Numbered from the stretch's first letter, positions 1 through 5,523 are shown. The stretch is DNA of 5,916 bases from an uncultured Corynebacterium sp. (GCF_947253065.1 NZ_CAMXWS010000064.1:1-5916), one strand, 5' to 3'. Numbers and translations are program-made. Notes: generated by a model from the sequence alone, not told the origin.

Positions 1-754
1 TCAGCTCCGCCTTCATTGATTTCCACACCGGTTCTGCGTTCGGCCCGCCATGGCATGCCGGGTCATTGGTGCACCACCAATCAAAGTCCTCACCACCATT
101 GCCCCACTGGCGGCGGTCATATTCACCGATAGTGGTGCGCAGGATCTCCTGGCCGTCACTGCGTTCCTGCCACTCGTCCTCACGCGAAAACGGAACTTGC
201 CAGCACACTTCTGGTTTAGAACCAATGATGTTGCGTCCTTCCGCCATCGCCCATTGGTGCAGGGCACAACCAGCGCCGGTGTCGTGGCCGTGGCGGTTGG
301 CAAAGATACACGCGCCGTCGACAAGCGTGGTCTTGAGTGCGGGTTCTTCTTCATCGTCGTCCCACTCGAGCCACGGCTCAAGCTCAACGGGGTCGCCGGC
401 GGCGAGGTAACTATCCACACTGTCGGGGCGGAGCTGCCAGTACTTCGCGGGCATTTCCGCAACAGCGTTGTACAGATCATCCCGGTCCGTCTCATCTGAC
501 AAATACGCGCCGTGAATACAGCACCCCACCACGGGAAGATCCTTCGAAATCCCGCGACACGCTGGGGTGCCAAAACGACACGACCATGTGGACTCTAACC
601 AGGTCAGATCAATGCTGAAGTAGTGCAGCGGGTCATCCGGGTGGGTGAATTCGAACCATTCGCGCGGAAAGTCCGGTGGCAGCTCGTGGCCGGCCCGAAT
701 TGATTTTCCCGCGGGCGAATTTTTTGGGAAGCCCAGAAACACACGTTGGTTCAC
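1..754 (-). CDS. Conserved actinobacterial Cys-rich protein, Rv0495c-like (3' end outside the window)
   Basis: An uninterrupted reading frame of 251 codons runs leftward and leaves the window before its stop. The protein begins near FLGFPKNSPAGKS and is rich in Trp, Asp/Glu and Cys. Cysteines lie at about residues 59, 66, 78, 79, 149, 163, 184, 228 and 234, in motifs such as GCCIHGAYLSDE, GACIFANRHGHD and WWCTNDPACH. Paired Cys and His suggest a bound metal or Fe-S centre, but this is inference. Position directly divergent from ppx matches Rv0495c of M. tuberculosis, a conserved protein whose biochemical role I do not know. Start choice: GTG at 754 lies 8 nt past a -10-like TACCGT, suggesting a leaderless message; GTG at 742 in the same frame is the alternative. 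Neither has a Shine-Dalgarno sequence. The codon count is consistent from 742 to the edge, with no frameshift. The opposite-strand frames here are shadows. Confidence 0.85.
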   Translation of the reverse strand, partial: MNQRVFLGFPKNSPAGKSIRAGHELPPDFPREWFEFTHPDDPLHYFSIDLTWLESTWSCRFGTPACRGISKDLPVVGCCIHGAYLSDETDRDDLYNAVAEMPAKYWQLRPDSVDSYLAAGDPVELEPWLEWDDDEEEPALKTTLVDGACIFANRHGHDTGAGCALHQWAMAEGRNIIGSKPEVCWQVPFSREDEWQERSDGQEILRTTIGEYDRRQWGNGGEDFDWWCTNDPACHGGPNAEPVWKSMKAEL

Positions 755-760
755 ACTTGA

Positions 761-783
761 CCACGGTAGACGGTCTACTGTGG
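761..783. promoter_or_regulatory. Palindromic divergent promoter region between the Cys-rich gene and ppx
   Basis: The sequence reads CCAC-G-GTAGAC-G-GTCTAC-T-GTGG. The outer 4-bp and inner 6-bp arms are perfect inverted repeats centred on 772; only the 765/779 pair is mismatched (G/T). Each arm contains a TANNNT element: TACTGT at 776-781 reading right and TACCGT at 768-763 reading left, each inside gtcTACYGTgg. They lie 7 nt before the ppx GTG at 789 and 8 nt before the minus-strand GTG at 754. That spacing fits leaderless transcripts, common in corynebacteria. No good -35 boxes are seen. It could instead be, or also be, an operator for a dimeric regulator. Confidence 0.5.
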
Positions 784-788
784 AACGC

Positions 789-1712
789 GTGCGACTAGGT
801 GTATTGGACGTGGGAAGCAACACTGTTCACCTCGTAGCGGTGGATGCCGTCAGTGGTGGCCACCCAACCCCCATGAGTGATTGGAAGCAGTCTTTGCGGC
901 TGGTTGAATTGCTCGATAAGAAGGGCGCGATCGAGGAAAAAGGCGTAAGGAAACTTACCGACGCAGTCCGGGAAGCCGCCGACCTCGCCGGAAACCTAAA
1001 ATGCCAGGAATTCCTGGCATTTGCTACCTCCGCGGTGCGTTCTGCGACGAATGCGGATGAGGTCCTGCAGCACATTGAGAATGAAACAGGTGTGAAGCTT
1101 GATGTCCTGTCCGGGACGGATGAAGCCCGTCTGACGTTTTTGGCTGTGCGCCGCTGGTACGGCTGGTCCGCTGGCCGAATTACCAACCTGGATATCGGTG
1201 GTGGCTCATTGGAACTGAGCACCGGTAGCGACGAGGAACCAGACATTGCCCGCTCCCTTGACTTAGGTGCTGGCCGATTGACCCACGAGTGGTTCGACTC
1301 CGATCCACCATCGAAGCGGACCGTAAACACCCTGCGTGATTTTATTGATGCGGAACTTGCTATAGTCGCTGACGAGTTCCTCGCTCACGGCGAAGCCGGC
1401 CTGGCGGTGGGCACCTCGAAGACCTTCCGCACCCTCGCGCGACTCACCGGTGCGGCGCCCTCATCGGCAGGACCGTATGTGAAGCGTACGCTGACAGCAC
1501 CGGGTTTGCGCCAGCTCATCGCATTTATTACCCGGATGACGGCGGCCGACCGTGCGGAGCTTGAAGGTGTGAGTCCTGACCGATCTCATCAGATTGTTGC
1601 CGGCGCGCTGGTCGCGGAAGCAGCGATGCGAGCACTTAAGATAGAGAAGCTAGAAATCTGTCCGTGGGCATTACGTGAAGGCGTGATTCTCCGGCAGATT
1701 GACAAGGGATAG
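789..1712 (+). CDS. ppx: Exopolyphosphatase, Ppx/GppA family (short actinobacterial Ppx1 type)
   Basis: The predicted cytoplasmic enzyme removes terminal phosphate from inorganic polyphosphate (or pppGpp in GppA members). The 307-residue protein starts MRLGVLDVGSNTVHLVAVD. The phosphate-1 loop DVGSNT is at residues 7-12, the FATSAVR segment follows near 78-84, the SGTDEA motif carries the probable catalytic Glu at about 112, and phosphate-2 DIGGGS is at 135-140. These are the ASKHA-fold motifs of the family. The length is that of the two-domain core; the extra C-terminal domain of the roughly 510-residue E. coli Ppx is absent, as is usual in Corynebacterium and Mycobacterium. Start: GTG 789 is preferred because TACTGT at 776-781 would give a leaderless transcript; GTG 780 (MERVRLGV) is possible, and starts further upstream would overlap the divergent gene. 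The next gene begins 21 bp downstream, so the two are probably cotranscribed. Confidence 0.93.
   Translation: MRLGVLDVGSNTVHLVAVDAVSGGHPTPMSDWKQSLRLVELLDKKGAIEEKGVRKLTDAVREAADLAGNLKCQEFLAFATSAVRSATNADEVLQHIENETGVKLDVLSGTDEARLTFLAVRRWYGWSAGRITNLDIGGGSLELSTGSDEEPDIARSLDLGAGRLTHEWFDSDPPSKRTVNTLRDFIDAELAIVADEFLAHGEAGLAVGTSKTFRTLARLTGAAPSSAGPYVKRTLTAPGLRQLIAFITRMTAADRAELEGVSPDRSHQIVAGALVAEAAMRALKIEKLEICPWALREGVILRQIDKG
999..1022. repeat. Perfect 24-bp palindrome inside ppx
   Basis: The 12-base half AAATGCCAGGAA (999-1010) is followed without spacer by its exact reverse complement (1011-1022). It encodes KCQEFLAF in ppx, just before the conserved FATSAVR segment. No mismatch occurs across 12 base pairs. 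As RNA it would form a hairpin only by opening the central bases; as DNA it is a perfectly two-fold symmetric site. Confidence 0.9.
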
Positions 1713-1720
1713 AAGCAAGA

Positions 1721-1725
1721 AGGAG
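1721..1725 (+). promoter_or_regulatory. Ribosome binding site for the TTG-started membrane protein gene
   Basis: AGGAG within aaggagacg lies 8 nt before TTG 1734. It is one of the clearest Shine-Dalgarno sequences in the window and is the main reason for accepting the rare TTG start rather than a downstream ATG (codon 12). Confidence 0.8.
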
Positions 1726-1733
1726 ACGCTCAA

Positions 1734-2702
1734 TTGGCTGAAAAGCAACTTACCGTTGCCGAGTTGATGGCCCGGGTACAAAAAGAAAACCCGGACATCC
1801 AGCCTCGGCGCCGTCGCCGTCGCAGCCTCGAGGAAGGCGGCATCTCCGTCGCAGAACTCACCGGCTCACTGCCAGCCGTTGATGCCCGCCCCGCTGAGCC
1901 TAAGCACTCTAGCATTCCCATCGACGCTGAAAACCCCCAGCGTTCTGCACCTCAGCCCCCCAAGGCCCCAGAGCCTGCGAAACCTGCCGAACAGATTAAA
2001 CCTGCTGAGCCAAAGGTAGAACCTGAGAAGCCGAAGGTCAAGGTAGTCAAGGTAGAGCCGCCCGAGACAACTGAGGCCGCGAAGCTGAATGAGCCTTCCA
2101 CGTCTACCAAACCAGTGGCCGAGACTGAGGCCGCTAAGCCCGAAGTAGTGGAGAAGACTCCAGAAGCCTCAGCTGCGCCGAGTTCTGTGCCTGTGCGCAA
2201 GGTCGAGGTGGCAGGGAAGGAGCCGGCCACGGATGAAGATGAAACCAGTGTTATTCCCGTCGTGCGTGCAATGCCGGCACAAGCAGCCCTGACCGGACAG
2301 CCTAAGCCTGAGGTGAAAGAAGCTGTGGTCGCGAAGCGTGACCACGTGGATGAACTTGAGGCTGATTTCGACGAGTTCCCCGATAAAAATGTCCATGATG
2401 AGCACGACTTTGAGGACTTTGGGGGCACAGACCTTGAGGCAGACGCTTCAATCAACCCCGTCATGCTCGTCCTCATGGTCTTCGGTGGCCTACTGATTGG
2501 TGTGCTCGTGTTCCTGGGCTTCCAGGCGCTGTGGGAGAACTTCAACGCGATTCTGGTGAGCGTGCTCGCAGTTGTTGTGACAGCAGGTGTTGTGCTGGCT
2601 GTGCGCCGTATGAAGACAGGCCGTGATGGCTTCACGCTGGTGCTGGCTGCTTTGGCAGGTCTTGCCATGACCTTCGGTCCGAGTCTGGTCACTGTTTTCT
2701 AA
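1734..2702 (+). CDS. Conserved membrane protein with Arg-rich/VAELTG head and long disordered linker (Rv0497-like)
   Basis: A 322-residue protein of unknown function. Residues 1-48 hold a short helix (AEKQLTVAELMARV), a run of six Arg near residues 25-30 and the motif GGISVAELTGSLP. Residues about 50-235 are low-complexity, rich in Pro, Glu, Lys, Ala and Thr, with repeated EPAKPAE and TEAAKP-like words, ending in an acidic stretch (DELEADFDEFPD). Three hydrophobic segments follow at about 242-267, 270-290 and 300-322, the last reaching the C-terminus. No signal peptide is seen, so the Arg-rich head and linker are probably cytoplasmic. The position between ppx and proC matches the M. tuberculosis membrane protein Rv0497. 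The head motif is conserved in related actinobacterial proteins, as far as I recall; the linker is expected to vary. Probably cotranscribed with ppx. Confidence 0.88.
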   Translation: MAEKQLTVAELMARVQKENPDIQPRRRRRRSLEEGGISVAELTGSLPAVDARPAEPKHSSIPIDAENPQRSAPQPPKAPEPAKPAEQIKPAEPKVEPEKPKVKVVKVEPPETTEAAKLNEPSTSTKPVAETEAAKPEVVEKTPEASAAPSSVPVRKVEVAGKEPATDEDETSVIPVVRAMPAQAALTGQPKPEVKEAVVAKRDHVDELEADFDEFPDKNVHDEHDFEDFGGTDLEADASINPVMLVLMVFGGLLIGVLVFLGFQALWENFNAILVSVLAVVVTAGVVLAVRRMKTGRDGFTLVLAALAGLAMTFGPSLVTVF

Positions 2703-2726
2703 ATAACCGCTGGCTAAACGGTCCTC

Positions 2727-2783
2727 ATGCAGGAAAATATCGCTGACTTGCGTGCACTGTGGCACGCTGGTGCGCATGACTAA
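2727..2783 (+). other. 18-codon reading frame overlapping the proC start (possible leader peptide)
   Basis: ATG at 2727 opens a frame encoding MQENIADLRALWHAGAHD and stopping at TAA 2781-2783, eight bases inside the proC message (proC ATG 2776). It has no ribosome binding site; TAAACG at 2715-2720 is an imperfect -10 placed for a leaderless start. proC itself lacks a visible ribosome binding site, so coupled translation is conceivable. Such a short frame can arise by chance. Confidence 0.25.
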
Positions 2784-3588
2784 CATCGCAGTTATCGGTG
2801 CAGGCAATATCGGCGAGGCCCTGATTTCTGGGCTGGTGAATTCGGGGATCGACCCGGAAACTATCACCGCTACGAACCGCACAGCGGAGCGTCGTGAAGA
2901 TCTGGCGAGCCGGTATGGGATCAACACCACCGAAGACAATATTGAGGCTGTCACGGATGTTGATGTGTGCTTCCTCTGTGTGAAGCCATATGACATCACC
3001 ACGGTGATTGAGGAGCTCTCAGAGCCGATCGCAGCATCGGATACCCCGACGGTGGTTGTGTCCATGGCGGCGGGGGTGACGTTGGAGACGATGACGGAGG
3101 CATCCCATAGCGCGGGGACTCCCATCGTGCGTGTCATGCCGAACACCCCGATGCAAGTAGGTAAAGGCGTCTGCGTCGTCGCGTTTGGCAAATATGTGGA
3201 CGAGGATCAGCAGGAACTGGTCACTGATCTGCTGGCTGCCGCGGGCAAGGTCGCCGTCGTGCCGGAGAAGCTTATCGACGCCGCTTCGACGATTTCAGGT
3301 TCCGGCCCCGCGTACTTCTTCCTCATCGCCGAGGCGCTTATCGACGCCGGCGTGGCCATGGGCCTTCCCCGCGACACCGCCACGCTGCTGGCTAATTCCA
3401 CGGCTGAAGGTGCCGGCGTGATGCTGGCCCATTCCGGCACATCACCTGTAGACCTGCGCGCTGGTGTGTGCTCCCCGGCAGGTACTACTGTGCAGGCGAT
3501 CCGTGAGTTGGAGGAATCCGGTATCCGTGGCGCGTTCTACCGTGCGACGCAGGCCGCTGCTTCCCGCGCAGCCGAGTTGGGGGACTAG
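2776..3588 (+). CDS. proC: Pyrroline-5-carboxylate reductase
   Basis: Catalyses the NAD(P)H-dependent reduction of 1-pyrroline-5-carboxylate to L-proline, the last step of proline synthesis, in the cytoplasm. The 270-residue product has the normal family length. An N-terminal Rossmann fold begins MTNIAVIGAGNIGEALISG with GxGxxG at 8-13. CVKP lies near residues 76-79, and VRVMPNTPMQVGKG (PNTP at 122-125) follows. The family signature near the C-terminus includes AGTTVQAIRELEESG (G236, T237, T238) and the SGSGPAY segment of the dimerisation domain. Start: ATG 2776 gives the standard N-terminus; GTG 2752 would add eight unrelated residues. The gap of 73 bp from the membrane protein gene, with no clear terminator, allows cotranscription. 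A weak stem (CGTGC 2751-2755, GCACG 2762-2766) lies just before the start. Confidence 0.97.
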   Translation: MTNIAVIGAGNIGEALISGLVNSGIDPETITATNRTAERREDLASRYGINTTEDNIEAVTDVDVCFLCVKPYDITTVIEELSEPIAASDTPTVVVSMAAGVTLETMTEASHSAGTPIVRVMPNTPMQVGKGVCVVAFGKYVDEDQQELVTDLLAAAGKVAVVPEKLIDAASTISGSGPAYFFLIAEALIDAGVAMGLPRDTATLLANSTAEGAGVMLAHSGTSPVDLRAGVCSPAGTTVQAIRELEESGIRGAFYRATQAAASRAAELGD

Positions 3589-3693
3589 ACAGAGGGGCCG
3601 CGGGCAGAGGGAACCACCAGAAAGCGGGTACACCGAGGGGGTAGTCCCAAAAATTTCTCCTGCGTGAGAAAACGCTTCGCCTTCCCACAGAAA

Positions 3694-3729
3694 GGTGCTT
3701 TCTACCAGCTGGAATGAAACGGAAGCACC
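3694..3729. other. Long hairpin in the proC-HTH gap
   Basis: GGTGCTTTC (3694-3702) pairs with GGAAGCACC (3721-3729): nine pairs, one of them G-T. The 18-nt loop contains the self-complementary CCAGCTGG (3705-3712). On the plus strand it is followed by GAAATG, not a T-run, so an ordinary terminator for proC is not obvious. It may be an mRNA 3'-end structure, part of an unrecognised RNA, or a DNA site. Confidence 0.45.
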
Positions 3730-3750
3730 GAAATGTCCTTTGAGGGGATA

Positions 3751-3777
3751 GTGGGAATTGTGTGAATAGTGTGAATC
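3751..3777 (+). repeat. Three tandem 9-bp repeats upstream of the HTH gene
   Basis: GTGGGAATT, GTGTGAATA and GTGTGAATC follow each other without gaps (consensus GTGKGAATN). GAGGGGATA at 3742-3750 may be a decayed fourth copy (6 of 9 bases). They lie about 40 bp upstream of the probable -10, where an activator or repressor could bind. Confidence 0.6.
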
Positions 3778-3817
3778 TTTTCTTGCTTTTGAGTCGCATG
3801 TGACACTGGGTTCACGC

Positions 3818-3823
3818 TAAGCT
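3818..3823 (+). promoter_or_regulatory. Probable -10 element of the HTH gene
   Basis: TAAGCT fits the corynebacterial TANNNT -10 pattern. It would start transcription near 3830 and give a leader of about 70 nt. The best -35-like words (TTGAGT 3789-3794, TGTGAC 3799-3804) are at unsuitable spacing, so either -35 contact is weak or an activator helps. The inverted GTGA-N8-TCAC pair at 3800-3815 sits directly upstream. Confidence 0.4.
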
Positions 3824-3900
3824 CTTTTAAGCACGTGCGTGTTCATTCTGTGGGAGGGGAAGCCTACAGCGCGCACAGATGCTGGAGGTTAACTACGCAT

Positions 3901-4104
3901 ATGGCAAATGAAGATAAGGGTAAGTTCCTGACCGTCGCTGAGGTCGCGGAGATTATGCGCGTATCCAAGATGACGGTGTACCGCCTAGTTCACTCTGGTG
4001 AGCTGCCGGCAGTTCGGGTTGGTCGTTCGTTCCGTGTGAACGAGCAAGCGGTCTCCGAATACTTGGACTCCTCGGTCTACGACGTCAGCACCGACGTCGG
4101 ATAG
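3901..4104 (+). CDS. Small excisionase-type helix-turn-helix DNA-binding protein (Rv0500A-like)
   Basis: The 67-residue protein is almost entirely one MerR-like/excisionase HTH domain (HTH_17 type) at about residues 9-57. The helix-turn-helix is LTVAEVAEIMRVSKMTVYRLV, and the wing GELPAVRVGRSFRVNEQAVSEYL follows. A short acidic tail ends the protein. Despite the family name, nothing suggests phage excision: no integrase or attachment site is present, and the gene belongs to a conserved actinobacterial neighbourhood. It resembles the small BldC-like regulators in size and fold; its targets are unknown. Start: ATG 3901 follows GGAGG at 3884-3888 (12 nt away, rather long). A GTG at 3835 would lengthen it by 22 poorly conserved-looking residues and is not preferred. 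Two hairpins follow the stop, so it is probably a single-gene transcript. Confidence 0.92.
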   Translation: MANEDKGKFLTVAEVAEIMRVSKMTVYRLVHSGELPAVRVGRSFRVNEQAVSEYLDSSVYDVSTDVG

Positions 4105-4110
4105 TTCGCG

Positions 4111-4130
4111 CCAGAGGGCACGGCCCCTGG
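4111..4130 (+). other. Hairpin just after the HTH gene
   Basis: CCAG (4111-4114) and GGGC (4116-4119) pair with GCCC (4123-4126) and CTGG (4127-4130), with A4115 bulged and an ACG loop. This compact eight-pair stem lies six bases after the stop and directly abuts the larger terminator stem. Confidence 0.55.
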
Positions 4131-4168
4131 ATAGTGAAAGGGTCAGCTTCGGCTGGCCCTTTCACTGT
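4131..4168. terminator. Strong UUCG-capped hairpin, probable bidirectional terminator
   Basis: GTGAAAGGG (4134-4142), T and CAGC pair with GCTG, G and CCCTTTCAC (4157-4165) around a TTCG loop (4148-4151): 14 pairs including one U-G. A further A-T, T-G and A-T extend the base. A C(UUCG)G loop is exceptionally stable in RNA. It lies between the convergent HTH and monooxygenase genes (stops at 4104 and 4198). Only weak T-richness follows on either strand. A second copy of CCTTTCAC occurs at 4183-4190. Confidence 0.8.
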
Positions 4169-4195
4169 TGCTCCCGCTTAGACCTTTCACACCGA

Positions 4196-5308
4196 TCACA
4201 GGGTTGGCATTGTCCAGTTTGTCACTGTGTGGGCTTGGGCATTTGTCACCGCATCGGGCATATGTTTCAGGATCCAGTTGCGGACCGAGGCTAGCCGTGC
4301 GCCACCCGTATGAACGCTGCGTCCCACAAGTCTGGATTGGCGCGCAATCTTCTGGCTCCTATGGCGCCGATGTTTGTCGTACAAGGTGAAATCCATGCTG
4401 CCCAGTTGCAGCAGTGCGGCAAGAACAGCGGCGTCTTCAAGTCCCTGGCAAGCGCCTTGTCCAAGGTTTGGTGTCATCGCATGAGCTGCGTCTCCGATGA
4501 GCACGACTTTGCCGGTGTGATACGTCGACAGTGGTGTGGCTATTTCTTGGATAGGCAGATATTGAATCGACGCTTCTGGGGTCGAATCAAGCAAAGCGGG
4601 AATGGGGTGATGCCAAAGGCTGAAAACACCCATCAATTCGCTGAGATCAGCTTCGTTGGGCGAAGCCTCGGGCCCAGAGAGAACCGCAAACCAGTAGGCA
4701 CGCCCATTGTGGAGGGGAACAGCCCCAAAACGGGCGCGTGTGCCCCACGTTTCGAAACCGGCGTCGAGCGAGGGAACGTCGGCAAGTGCCCGCCAAGCAT
4801 TGTATCCCGCGTACCTGACCCCAGGATCATCAAAACAATTGCGCCGAACCGCGCTGTGAATACCATCAGCTCCGACAACAATGTCGAACTGAACCTCAGT
4901 GCCATCTTTAAAACCAACAACACCAGATTGAGCATCGACGGTTAACGCCTTGGAAGACGTGTGGATGATCTCAGCAGGAATCTGATCTAGAAGAAGCGCA
5001 TGCAGCTCGGCACGTTCAAGCGCTAGCGAAGTACTGGTAATCTCCGCGGAAATATGAGACAGCCACTCTCCCCGAGGATTTCGCACACCGCCTCGCAGTG
5101 ATCGTTGGCCCACCTGAAGCGCGCGGAACCCAGCGCCAACCCCTAAAGCATCGAGGGCGGCAAGCCCATTCGGCGCCAGAGTGATACCAGCGCCGCCACC
5201 GCGTACCTGCGAATATTTCTCATAAATGTGTACATCCAGCCCGCTGCGGTGGAGAGAAGCGCCCAGCGCAAGACCGGAAATGCCCGCCCCGATGATCCCA
5301 ATCTTCAT
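4196..5308 (-). CDS. FAD-dependent monooxygenase (PHBH/class A flavoprotein hydroxylase family)
   Basis: A 370-residue flavoprotein predicted to hydroxylate an aromatic or similar substrate using NAD(P)H and oxygen. The N-terminal Rossmann motif GxGxxG is at 7-12 (IIGAGISGLALG), with the ribose-binding Glu at 30. A conserved Arg is at 99 (LERAELHALLL). The DG motif GADGIHSAVRR is at 146-156, and the GD motif IGDAAHAMTPNLGQG is at 271-285. RYAGYNAWRAL (165-175) is also typical. Length is normal and no frameshift is seen. The substrate cannot be read from sequence; relatives include salicylate- and urate-hydroxylase-like enzymes. ATG 5308 has no Shine-Dalgarno sequence but lies 7 nt past TAGGCT, suggesting a leaderless transcript. 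It stands alone on the minus strand between two genes that are adjacent in mycobacteria, so it is probably an accessory insertion. Confidence 0.93.
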   Translation of the reverse strand: MKIGIIGAGISGLALGASLHRSGLDVHIYEKYSQVRGGGAGITLAPNGLAALDALGVGAGFRALQVGQRSLRGGVRNPRGEWLSHISAEITSTSLALERAELHALLLDQIPAEIIHTSSKALTVDAQSGVVGFKDGTEVQFDIVVGADGIHSAVRRNCFDDPGVRYAGYNAWRALADVPSLDAGFETWGTRARFGAVPLHNGRAYWFAVLSGPEASPNEADLSELMGVFSLWHHPIPALLDSTPEASIQYLPIQEIATPLSTYHTGKVVLIGDAAHAMTPNLGQGACQGLEDAAVLAALLQLGSMDFTLYDKHRRHRSQKIARQSRLVGRSVHTGGARLASVRNWILKHMPDAVTNAQAHTVTNWTMPTL

Positions 5309-5315
5309 GGTTGGG

Positions 5316-5321
5316 AGCCTA
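5316..5321 (-). promoter_or_regulatory. -10 element of the monooxygenase gene (leaderless)
   Basis: On the minus strand TAGGCT (5321-5316) fits TANNNT and is followed by seven bases and then the ATG at 5308. This spacing places the transcription start at or next to the A of the start codon. No convincing -35 is present. Absence of a ribosome binding site supports a leaderless message. Confidence 0.5.
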
Positions 5322-5359
5322 CAGAATTGGAACGAACAGGATTTACGGTGACTTTACTT

Positions 5360-5388
5360 TTGGGATTGAACGCCACCGGCGGTAAACT
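5360..5388 (+). promoter_or_regulatory. Promoter of the bS22 gene
   Basis: TTGGGA (5360-5365, four of six matches to TTGACA) and TAAACT (5383-5388) are separated by 17 bp. Transcription would begin near 5395, giving a leader of about 130 nt. This is the best-formed -35/-10 pair in the window, as expected for a ribosomal protein gene. Confidence 0.6.
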
Positions 5389-5394
5389 CAGAAC

Positions 5395-5523
5395 CCATTC
5401 GTGCCGGATGTTCGGCCCGCGCGTTGGGAGTGCACCCCGTGCGCACCAAGTCAAGGTCAAGCCGACACCACTTGGGTCCAGATCCGGCGGGAACTGTACG
5501 TACAAAGAGAAGCGAGGAAACCC
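5395..5523 (+). promoter_or_regulatory. Possible structured mRNA leader of the bS22 gene
   Basis: TTGG (5424-5427) can pair with CCAA (5446-5449), enclosing GTGC/GCGC. The same CCAAG (5446-5450) can instead pair with CTTGG (5471-5475), so two exclusive folds are possible. A perfect 10-bp palindrome TGTACGTACA lies at 5495-5504, just before the ribosome binding site GAGGA (5514-5518). It resembles no riboswitch I recognise. Confidence 0.3.

Larger units (their letters stand above)
3589..3900. other. 312-bp gene-free region between proC and the HTH gene
   Basis: No frame here shows a recognisable protein. It contains a 6-bp stem (TTTCTC 3654-3659, GAGAAA 3666-3671), a longer hairpin (3694-3729), three tandem 9-bp repeats (3751-3777), an inverted GTGA/TCAC pair (3800-3803, 3812-3815) and a probable promoter at 3818-3823. 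No classical terminator with a T-run is seen after proC. Confidence 0.6.

Noticed and set aside
50..573. Plus-strand frame 50-499 and minus-strand frame 13-573 in the left region
   Set aside because: Both overlap the long, Cys-rich minus-strand frame that is open from 754 to the edge and matches the expected neighbour of ppx; their products look like shadow translations.
645..788. Extended ppx start at GTG 645
   Set aside because: It would add 45 residues unlike the family and overlap the divergent gene; the family begins at RLGVLDVGSNT.
3835..3900. Earlier GTG start for the HTH gene
   Set aside because: It has no ribosome binding site and lies only about 5 bases from the expected transcription start; ATG 3901 gives the usual protein.
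3901..4104. Phage excisionase or prophage remnant
   Set aside because: Only the HTH fold is shared; no integrase, attachment repeat or other phage gene is present, and the location is a conserved chromosomal one.
5401..5523. N-terminal extension of bS22 from ATG 5401
   Set aside because: The strong ribosome binding site and the normal 33-residue length support ATG 5524.
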